Position numbers and translations under genes: made by a program. This document shows positions 32,502 through 38,658 of a DNA stretch of 38,658 bases, piece by piece. Position 1 is the first letter of the stretch; the number at the start of each line of letters is the position of its first letter. Origin of the DNA: a virus; IMG/VR virus record IMGVR_UViG_3300025617_000052, positions 1 through 38,658 of that record; one strand, given 5' to 3'. The notes under the pieces were generated by a model. That model was not told where the DNA came from. It saw only the letters and a list, made by a program, of their open reading frames with translations, and did no database searches.

Positions 32502-34259
32502 ATGTCGTGGAAAAAATATTTTACACCAGTACCGACAGGTAATGGCACAGACGGAAGCGTAAGTCCAATTAGCGGACGAAACGGAGGACAAGCCGGCCCT
32601 GCCCGGTCTAACTATTCATCGTTTTTGCCTGATGTTTATGTAGGTGCACCTAACCGTATTGAGCGTTACGGTCAATACAATACTATGGATTTAGATTCAG
32701 AGGTTAATGCTGCACTAGATATTTTATCAGAATTTTGTACACAATTTAACAAGCAAAATAGAACTAACTTTTTATTAGACTTTAAAAAAGATGCTACTAA
32801 TACAGAAATTAAAGTCTTAGAAAACATGCTACAACAGTGGTCAAAGCTAAATGACTTTGAAACACGCATGTTTAAAACTGTTCGTAACGTATTCAAATAC
32901 GGTGATGCTTTCTTTATTCGTGATCCTGAAACTAAAACTTGGTATCACGTTGATCCTGCTAAGGTTACACGCATTATTGTAAACGAAAGCGAAGGTAAAA
33001 AACCTGAGCAATACATTGTCAAAGACATGAATATCAACTTCATGGACAAAGTAGCAACTACTCCGTTCCAAACTAACGGCAACATAACTGGAGGCGGAGA
33101 CGGATACCTACAAGGCGGTGTTCGTGGCATGGTGGGTAATACTAGCCAAGGTAGTGCAGCAGGTGGACGCTTTGGACTAGATAAAGAAACTGAGATTGCA
33201 ATTGATGCAGAACATATGGTACATCTAAGTCTTTCTGAAGGACTAGACAATAATGCACCATTTGGCAACAGTCTGCTAGAATCAATCTTTAAAGTTTACA
33301 AACAAAAAGAATTGTTGGAAGATGCGATTATCATTTACCGTACGCAGAGAGCGCCTGAGCGTAGGGTGTTTTATGTTGATGTAGGCAACATGCCTAGTCA
33401 TTTGGCGATGCAGTTCGTAGAACGTGTAAAAACAGAGATCCATCAAAGACGTATTCCGTCGAAAACAGGAGGAGGAACATCAGTTATTGACAGTTCCTAT
33501 AATCCACTTTCAACAAACGAAGACTACTTCTTCCCTCAAACTGCTGAAGGTCGTGGGTCTAAAGTAGAAACACTACCGGGTGGTACTAACCTAGGCGAAA
33601 TTGACGACTTAAAATACTTTACTAATAAACTTATTAGAGGTTTACGTATTCCAAGTTCGTATTTGCCAAGTGCAGCACAAGACGAAGGTCAAGGTGCATT
33701 TAATGACGGTCGTGTTGGTACAGCGTATATTCAAGAACTGCGCTTTAACAACTATTGCGAACGCTTGCAAGGTTTAATTGTAGAAGTGTTTAATCAAGAG
33801 TTTAAACGCTACTTACTAGAAAAAGGTGTAAACATTGATGTTGCAATGTTTGATGTAAGACTACAACCGCCACAAAACTTTGCAAGCTACCGTCAATCAG
33901 AACTTGATAATCAGCGTATTGGTACGTTTGGTCAGATTAGTGCAATTCCTTATATTTCAAATCGCTTTGCGCTAAAACGTTTCTTAGGCCTAAGCGAAGA
34001 AGAGATTGCAGAAAACGAACGCTTATGGCGTGAAGAAAATGACGAGAATCTGCAACAACCGCCAACTGACGCAAGTGCAGAAATGCGCGGTGCTGGAATT
34101 AGTGGTGCAGGTATTGAAGCTGACATGGGCGGAGCAGAAACTGAAACAGATGTCGACGCTGGCGGGGAAATGGCAGGAGATGGAACACCACCAGAATCTG
34201 CTACAGATACAGACTTAGGTGCTGCTCCGGCAGGCGCAGAAGCACAGCAAACGATATAA
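32502..34259 (+). CDS. gp20: Portal vertex protein gp20
   Basis: The protein has 585 residues (T4 gp20 has 524). The dodecameric portal at the head vertex nucleates assembly and passes DNA. Family signatures: MSWKKYFTPVP at the start, DVYVGAPNRIERYGQYNTMD, LDILSEFCTQFN, FKTVRNVFKYGDAFFIRDPE, YRTQRAPERRVFYVDVGNMP, and PSSYLPSAAQDEG. All are standard in marine T4-like gp20, a marker gene of the group. The C-terminus is a low-complexity Ala/Gly/Asp/Glu/Thr tail of about 50 residues. The stop codon lies inside the TATAAATA promoter element of the next gene. Confidence 0.95.
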   Translation: MSWKKYFTPVPTGNGTDGSVSPISGRNGGQAGPARSNYSSFLPDVYVGAPNRIERYGQYNTMDLDSEVNAALDILSEFCTQFNKQNRTNFLLDFKKDATNTEIKVLENMLQQWSKLNDFETRMFKTVRNVFKYGDAFFIRDPETKTWYHVDPAKVTRIIVNESEGKKPEQYIVKDMNINFMDKVATTPFQTNGNITGGGDGYLQGGVRGMVGNTSQGSAAGGRFGLDKETEIAIDAEHMVHLSLSEGLDNNAPFGNSLLESIFKVYKQKELLEDAIIIYRTQRAPERRVFYVDVGNMPSHLAMQFVERVKTEIHQRRIPSKTGGGTSVIDSSYNPLSTNEDYFFPQTAEGRGSKVETLPGGTNLGEIDDLKYFTNKLIRGLRIPSSYLPSAAQDEGQGAFNDGRVGTAYIQELRFNNYCERLQGLIVEVFNQEFKRYLLEKGVNIDVAMFDVRLQPPQNFASYRQSELDNQRIGTFGQISAIPYISNRFALKRFLGLSEEEIAENERLWREENDENLQQPPTDASAEMRGAGISGAGIEADMGGAETETDVDAGGEMAGDGTPPESATDTDLGAAPAGAEAQQTI

Positions 34260-34262
34260 ATA
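34255..34262 (+). promoter_or_regulatory. Consensus T4 late promoter overlapping the gp20 stop
   Basis: TATAAATA is an exact late consensus. It overlaps the gp20 TAA and ends 5 bases before the ATG at 34268. The predicted start about 6 bases downstream falls on the ATG itself, implying a leaderless message. Confidence 0.6.
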
Positions 34263-34267
34263 GTATT

Positions 34268-34513
34268 ATGCATTTACGAGAATTCTTTTATTTTGATCGA
34301 GAAACTATTGAACCTGTTGAAGACAAAGGTTATGACCCTTCAATGGACGATTCTGTTATGAACAGAAGTGATACTCGTAAAACACGCCTAACTCTGCGTC
34401 AGATTAACAAAGCACGTAAAGCATCTGAATTACACAATGAAGAAAAAGACAAAGAACTATTCTTTATTAGACAGATGTACGGAATAGCTGCGAACACTGA
34501 AGCAGGAGTTTAA
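34268..34513 (+). CDS. Small conserved head-operon protein, function unknown
   Basis: The protein has 81 residues. MHLREFFYFDRETIEPVE is followed by MDDSVMNRSDTRKTRLTLRQINKARKASE, a charged helical stretch. Proteins of this pattern often follow gp20 in marine T4-like phages as I recall, as structural or core components, but no function is established here. T4 genes 67 and 68 lie in this slot; the acidic gene downstream fits gp67 better, so this might fill the gp68 position. It has no ribosome site and a late promoter 5 bases upstream. Confidence 0.72.
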   Translation: MHLREFFYFDRETIEPVEDKGYDPSMDDSVMNRSDTRKTRLTLRQINKARKASELHNEEKDKELFFIRQMYGIAANTEAGV

Positions 34514-34516
34514 TAC

Positions 34517-35146
34517 ATGTCCCAAGCCTTTGTGTGCGGCAATGGTGAAAGTCGCAAAGGTATTAATTTAGATTATCTAAAAAACTATGGTAAAGTATTT
34601 GCTTGTAATGCAGTTTACAGGCACTATCGTCCTGACTTTTTAATTGCTGTTGATGTTAAAATGATATTAGAAATCAATCAACATAAATGGCAATATGACA
34701 ATCAAGTATGGACTAATCCTAATAAAGCATACAACGGTATGGTTAATTTAAACTTCTTTAATCCTAGCAAAGGATGGAGTTCAGGACCCACAGCACTATG
34801 GATGGCTAGCAGTCACGGATATGAAACTATCTATATGTTAGGCATGGATTTCCGCGGCAGAATGGACGACAAAGGGCAATACTCTAAAGTAAACAATATT
34901 TTTAAAGATACACAAAATTATAAAAAGAGTTACGATCCTGCAACATATTTTGGTAACTGGGAAAGACAAACATTAACTACTATTAAAAATAATCCTAACA
35001 AAAGATATATAAGAGTAATAGAAGACAATGACGATTTTGTTCCAAAACATTTGAAGGATTTGTCTAACCTAGAACATATGAAAAAGTCAGATTTTAAAGA
35101 AAAATTTGAAATTTCTCGTGCCTCGCCTCAAAATACTCCGTTTTGA
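34517..35146 (+). CDS. GT42/DUF115-like protein, possible glycosyltransferase
   Basis: The protein has 209 residues. The N-terminus has a nucleotide-binding-like loop, FVCGNGESRKGINLDYLKNY, then FACNAVYR and DFLIAVDVKM. In the middle, SSGPTALWMASSHGYETIYM then LGMDFRG. This order (GNGxS, CNxxY, SG...GY.EIY, G.DF) recalls the CstII-type sialyltransferases of family GT42 and the MptE/DUF115 fold. Key active-site residues cannot be aligned by eye, so substrate and activity are unknown. It lies 3 bases after the small gene and inside the head operon, an unusual place for a sugar enzyme. It may modify capsid or tail proteins, or be a moron-like insertion. Gene reality is well supported by length and frame; function is a hypothesis. 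Confidence 0.6.
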   Translation: MSQAFVCGNGESRKGINLDYLKNYGKVFACNAVYRHYRPDFLIAVDVKMILEINQHKWQYDNQVWTNPNKAYNGMVNLNFFNPSKGWSSGPTALWMASSHGYETIYMLGMDFRGRMDDKGQYSKVNNIFKDTQNYKKSYDPATYFGNWERQTLTTIKNNPNKRYIRVIEDNDDFVPKHLKDLSNLEHMKKSDFKEKFEISRASPQNTPF

Positions 35147-35176
35147 GCCTATTATCTGTACATATTTTGTTAATTG

Positions 35177-35184
35177 TGTAAATA
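35177..35184 (+). promoter_or_regulatory. Possible late promoter for the gp67-gp21-gp22-gp23 operon
   Basis: TGTAAATA matches NATAAATA at 7 of 8 positions in the 78-base gap before the acidic core gene. It sits inside an inverted repeat, TGTGTA (35175-35180) and TACACA (35189-35194). The likely leader of about 35 bases includes AAAGGAGA. The match is imperfect, so confidence is limited. Confidence 0.35.
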
Positions 35185-35224
35185 ATACTACACAGCCTTA
35201 CGTATCATTTAAAGGAGACAAGAA

Positions 35225-36127
35225 ATGGCAGATTTATCAAAAATTGAGCAAATGCTCGAATCGCTTGTCAATGAAGACAAAGCAAAAGCAGAAGAACTTT
35301 TCCACGAGTTTGTGATTGAAAAGTCAAGAGAGATTTATGAAGGACTACTAGAATCAGATCTAGAAGACCTAGACGAAGCAGACGACGAAGAAGTAGATGA
35401 GTCAGAAGACGATCTAGATGAAGCTACTGATGAAGAAGTTGACGAGTCTGAAGAAGAAGTTGAAGAAAACTTTGACCTAGAAGAATTTGAAGTCGAAGGC
35501 GACGACGAAGATGAAGGCGAAGATGACGACATGGATATGGACATGGACGACGAAGGTGACGACGAAGACACTGAAGAGCGTATGGACGATCTAGAAGACG
35601 CACTAGCTGATCTACAAAAAGCATTCGACGACATGATGTCAAAAGATGGTGGAGATGACGAAGAAGGCGACATGGATGACATGGGCGGCGATCCAGCAGA
35701 CGACATGATGGGCGACATTGAAGACAAGCCAGAAGAAGAATCATTTGCTTTTGAAGCTGAAGAAGATGACGAAGATGACGAAGAAGTTGACGAGTCAGAC
35801 AAGTCAGAAGCAGAAACAATGAGAGAATATGTTGAAAAAGTAACAGCTAAAATGGGTGACAACGGTGCAAACACCAAGTCAACTGTAGCTGGCGCTAACA
35901 ACATGGGCGGAACTACTGCTAACATCGCACAAGGTGGCGACGGTGGCAATGGCGGTACAGAAGGCGGCCTAGCAAAACCTTCAACAACAGAAGAAAATGC
36001 AGGCAACGTCAATGTACCAGGCGGCAAGGCGAGCAAGTCAATGAAAGCTCAGCCAAACGGCCACGGTGCTGAAAAGAAAGGCAAAGGCGAAAGCGGGGCC
36101 GATACTAAAAGCACTATCGGATCCTAA
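35225..36127 (+). CDS. gp67: Acidic prohead core protein, gp67-like
   Basis: The protein has 300 residues. The first 55 residues (EQMLESLVNEDKAKAEELFH then EFVIEKSREIYEGLLES) resemble the N-terminus of T4 gp67, the 80-residue prohead core protein. Then comes a very acidic stretch at about residues 45-190, full of Asp and Glu with short DEEVDES repeats, and a Gly/Asn-rich tail. LLES near residue 43 fits a gp21 cleavage site. gp67 is cleaved to a small acidic internal peptide in T4. The order portal, small gene, acidic core, protease, scaffold, capsid matches the T4 head operon. The ribosome site AAGGAGA is strong. It is much longer than T4 gp67, mainly in the acidic and tail parts. Confidence 0.72.
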   Translation: MADLSKIEQMLESLVNEDKAKAEELFHEFVIEKSREIYEGLLESDLEDLDEADDEEVDESEDDLDEATDEEVDESEEEVEENFDLEEFEVEGDDEDEGEDDDMDMDMDDEGDDEDTEERMDDLEDALADLQKAFDDMMSKDGGDDEEGDMDDMGGDPADDMMGDIEDKPEEESFAFEAEEDDEDDEEVDESDKSEAETMREYVEKVTAKMGDNGANTKSTVAGANNMGGTTANIAQGGDGGNGGTEGGLAKPSTTEENAGNVNVPGGKASKSMKAQPNGHGAEKKGKGESGADTKSTIGS

Positions 36128-36137
36128 GGAATAGTTA

Positions 36138-36770
36138 ATGTATAACTTAACTGAGAACTTATCATTCGACCAAGCACAGATGGTCGTTGAGACGACTGAA
36201 AACTCAAGAGGAGGTAAAGACCTCTATCTAAAGGGAATCTGCATACAGGGAGGTGTACGTAACGCCAACCAACGTGTGTATCCTGTAAATGAGATCGGTA
36301 GGGCTGTGAAAACGCTCAACGATCAGATCAGTGGCGGATATTCAGTTCTCGGAGAAGTTGATCATCCTGAAGGTCTTAACATTAACCTAGATCGTGTATC
36401 ACATATGATTACTCAAATGTGGATGGACGATGCAAACGGTTATGGTAAAATGAAACTCCTACCTACTCCGATGGGACAACTAGTACAAACAATGATTGAA
36501 TCAGGTGTAAAACTAGGCGTCTCATCGCGTGGGTCAGGAAACGTATCAGAAGACGGTAGCGGCACAGTAAGTGATTTTGAAATTATTACTGTAGATGTTG
36601 TGGCGCAACCAAGTGCTCCGGGGGCATACCCAACTCCAATTTACGAGCACCTAATGAATACCAAGGGTGGGTATAAGGCATTTACTCTAGCAACAGAAGT
36701 TAGAGAAGACACTAAGGCACAGAAATATTTAAAGGAATCGTTGGTGAATATCATCAACAAACTCCAATAA
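36138..36770 (+). CDS. gp21: Prohead core protease gp21
   Basis: The protein has 210 residues (T4 gp21 has 212). This serine protease (herpes assemblin-like fold) cleaves core and capsid proteins during head maturation, after (L/I)-x-E. Catalytic motifs are visible: GEVDHPEG with His76 and LGVSSRGSG with Ser130, followed by the ITVDVVAQPSAPGA block. The start is chosen because AAGGA lies 8 bases upstream. It lies between its substrates, the acidic core protein and scaffold gp22, all in one rightward operon with 10-15 base gaps. Confidence 0.93.
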   Translation: MYNLTENLSFDQAQMVVETTENSRGGKDLYLKGICIQGGVRNANQRVYPVNEIGRAVKTLNDQISGGYSVLGEVDHPEGLNINLDRVSHMITQMWMDDANGYGKMKLLPTPMGQLVQTMIESGVKLGVSSRGSGNVSEDGSGTVSDFEIITVDVVAQPSAPGAYPTPIYEHLMNTKGGYKAFTLATEVREDTKAQKYLKESLVNIINKLQ

Positions 36771-36785
36771 ACTAGGAGAAACGTA

Positions 36786-37886
36786 ATGTTGGATGCACTG
36801 AAATCACTCTTTGAAGGCGCTGGTCTTTCTGAAGAAGTGCGTACAGAAATTCAAGAAGCATGGGAGCAGAAGGTTGAAGAAAATCGTCTGTCTGCTACTG
36901 CTGAACTACGTGAAGAATTTGCTCAAAAGTATGAGCATGACAAGCAGACTATGGTCGAAGCTGTCAATGCCATGCTAGAAGATAAGCTAGCTGAAGAATT
37001 ATCAGAACTTGCAGAAGATCGCAATCAACTAGCAGAAGCAAGAGCAAAATATGTTGTAGCTATGCGTGAAAACGCAGAAACGCTAAAAGGCTTTGTAATG
37101 GAGCAACTTAGCAAAGAAGTTACAGAACTTCACGAAGATCAAAAGCTAATGGCTGAAAATTTCAGCAAGCTTGAAGAATTTGTTGTAGAAGCACTTTCAA
37201 AAGAAATTGCAGAGTTTTATGAAGACAAACAGGATTTAGCCGAAACAAAAGTTCGACTAATCCGTGAAGGAAAAGCACATCTTGCTAAAGTTAAAGACAA
37301 CTTTATCAAGTCAAGTGCAAAAGCAGTTGCAGAAGCAGTTGATAAAGGACTTAAGAGTGAAATTTCAACTCTTAAAGAAGATATCGAAGCTGCAAGACGT
37401 AATGACTTTGGTCGTAAGATCTTCGAAGCATTTAGTAACGAGTACACAAACAGCTTACTAAACGAAAAGTCAGAAACTGCAAAGCTACTAAAAGTTGTAG
37501 AGTTAAAAGACAAGCAACTTGCAGAAGCAAAAGCGGCAGCAGATGAAAAAGCACAACTAGTAGAAAGCAGAGATGCTGAACTTCGTCGTGCAAAAGATCT
37601 AGCTGAACGCAAAGAAATTATGAGCGAACTTACTGGACCTTTAAGCAAGGAACAAAGTGCGATCATGACAGACTTACTGGAATCAGTACAAACAGCCAAA
37701 CTAAGTTCGGCGTTTGACAAATACCTACCAGCAGTAATGCAGGGTAACACTCCAGCAAAGAAGAAGGCAGTATTATCAGAAGGCACGGAAGTGACAGGCA
37801 ATAAGAAAGTTAATCAAACTATCGATAGTGACTCAAGCAAGAACGCAAACGTTATTGAACTAAGACGTCTTGCAGGATTAAATTAA
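36786..37886 (+). CDS. gp22: Prohead core scaffold protein gp22
   Basis: The protein has 366 residues (T4 gp22 has 269). It is almost wholly charged coiled coil, rich in Glu, Lys and Ala, with a typical N-terminus (MLDALKSLFEGAGLSEEVRT). gp22 forms the inner core on which gp23 assembles and is then degraded by gp21. Candidate cleavage sites include VLSEG near residue 337. The ribosome site TAGGAG precedes the ATG. It sits directly between gp21 and gp23, as in T4. Confidence 0.9.
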   Translation: MLDALKSLFEGAGLSEEVRTEIQEAWEQKVEENRLSATAELREEFAQKYEHDKQTMVEAVNAMLEDKLAEELSELAEDRNQLAEARAKYVVAMRENAETLKGFVMEQLSKEVTELHEDQKLMAENFSKLEEFVVEALSKEIAEFYEDKQDLAETKVRLIREGKAHLAKVKDNFIKSSAKAVAEAVDKGLKSEISTLKEDIEAARRNDFGRKIFEAFSNEYTNSLLNEKSETAKLLKVVELKDKQLAEAKAAADEKAQLVESRDAELRRAKDLAERKEIMSELTGPLSKEQSAIMTDLLESVQTAKLSSAFDKYLPAVMQGNTPAKKKAVLSEGTEVTGNKKVNQTIDSDSSKNANVIELRRLAGLN

Positions 37887-37896
37887 GGAGAAAATG

Positions 37897-38658
37897 ATGT
37901 CAGAACTATTAGAAGGACGCTGGCAGGATACGAAATCAGCACTTCTTGAAGGCCTACAAGGCAACAAGAAATCAGTAATGGATGTTACACTAGAAAACAC
38001 TCGTAAGTACTTGTCAGAAAGTGCTACAGCGGGTGCTACTTCTGCAGGTAACGTTGCTACACTAAACCGTGTTATCCTACCAGTAATTAGACGTGTGATG
38101 CCAACAGTCATCGCAAACGAACTAGTTGGCGTACAGCCAATGACAGGCCCAGTTGGTCAAATTCACACACTACGTGTACGTTACAGCGACACAGCTGATG
38201 ACGCTACAGCAGGTGAAGAAGCACTGAGCCCATTCAAGATTGCACTTGGTTATTCAGGTGACGAAGCTGGATCAGACGCAGGTAAAGCAGCAAGCACATC
38301 AACACTTGAAGGTGCAGCTGGTAACCGTATGTCAATTCAGATCTTGAAGCAAACTGTCGAAGCTAAAACTCGTAAGCTATCAGCTCGCTGGACTTTCGAA
38401 GCTGCGCAAGACGCACAAGCACAGCAAGGCATCGACATTGAAGCAGAGATCATGGCTGCACTAGCACAAGAAATTACTGCTGAAATTGACCAAGAGATCC
38501 TAGCATCTCTACGTTCACTAGCAGGTGCTGCTGAATCTGACGTACAATACGATCAGGCAGCAGTATCAGGTACAGCTACATTCGTAGGTGATGAGCATGC
38601 TGCACTAGCAGTTATGATCAACCGTGCATCTAACAAAATTGCACAGCGTACACGTCGT
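37897..38658 (+). CDS. gp23: Major capsid protein gp23, 3' end cut by window edge
   Basis: The first 254 codons are present; T4 gp23 has 521 residues. The N-terminal propeptide reads MSELLEGRWQDTKSALLEGL and is followed by ENTRKYLSES, where Leu39-Ser40-Glu41 then Ser42 is the likely gp21 cleavage point, then LNRVILPVIRRVMPTVIANE and LVGVQPMTGPVGQIHTLRVR, the hallmark start of mature gp23 in T4-like phages. Two adjacent ATGs exist at 37894 and 37897; the second is chosen because AAGGAG lies 6 bases before it. gp23 builds the head hexamers. Confidence 0.94.
   Translation, partial: MSELLEGRWQDTKSALLEGLQGNKKSVMDVTLENTRKYLSESATAGATSAGNVATLNRVILPVIRRVMPTVIANELVGVQPMTGPVGQIHTLRVRYSDTADDATAGEEALSPFKIALGYSGDEAGSDAGKAASTSTLEGAAGNRMSIQILKQTVEAKTRKLSARWTFEAAQDAQAQQGIDIEAEIMAALAQEITAEIDQEILASLRSLAGAAESDVQYDQAAVSGTATFVGDEHAALAVMINRASNKIAQRTRR

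Noticed and set aside
35335-36036. A 233-codon minus-strand open frame opposite the acidic core gene
   Set aside because: It is almost all Ser, Pro and Ala, the mirror of Asp/Glu codons in the real gene, and has no ribosome site. The plus-strand gene fits the head operon.
37217-37801. A 194-codon minus-strand frame inside gp22
   Set aside because: Shadow of the Glu/Lys/Ala-rich scaffold; Ser/Ala-rich product with no family signature.

Overview
This window is an AT-rich piece of a T4-like myovirus genome. It most resembles the marine T4-like phages (cyanophages, pelagiphages and their relatives). It carries the structural and replication core: baseplate genes, the late sigma factor gp55, the recombination nuclease gp46/gp47, the tape measure, and the head genes gp20, gp21, gp22 and gp23. 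There are no host genes, no integrase, no tRNA that I could recognise and no CRISPR array. The host cannot be fixed from the sequence.

Region 1 (1-23532, all leftward) is a compact baseplate operon. In transcription order it runs: tail tube cap (gp48-like), short wedge protein (gp53-like), a 942-residue hub protein in the gp27 position, a gp5-like spike ending in a GH19-type lysozyme domain, a second CHAP-type peptidoglycan hydrolase, wedge proteins gp25 and gp6, and a giant structural protein. The giant protein is already 3982 codons long where the window cuts it. Most junctions in this operon are 0-2 bases.

Region 2 (23533-29124, rightward) starts at a divergent regulatory gap. A perfect sigma70-type promoter drives gp55, and a near-consensus T4 late-type element faces the baseplate operon. 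gp47, gp46, a small conserved-looking protein and a GIY-YIG-like nuclease follow. About 550 bases without a credible gene then hold many hairpins (a candidate structured RNA), followed by a small protein with prohead-protease-like cleavage motifs.

Region 3 (29125-38658) is the tail-length and head module. gp26 runs leftward, and its frame appears to be extended by a -1 ribosomal frameshift into a gp51-like segment that has no start codon of its own. Rightward are the tape measure, portal gp20, a small hypothetical, a GT42/DUF115-like protein, an acidic gp67-like core protein, protease gp21, scaffold gp22 and the start of major capsid protein gp23.

Regulation can be read from short motifs. 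Host-type -35/-10 promoters precede gp55 and gp47. T4 late-type elements (NATAAATA) precede gp25, gp6, gp26, the tape measure, the 28525 gene and the gene after gp20. Two of these elements lie exactly five bases before the ATG and predict leaderless messages. Functional names come from reading motifs and gene order by eye; no database search was possible.
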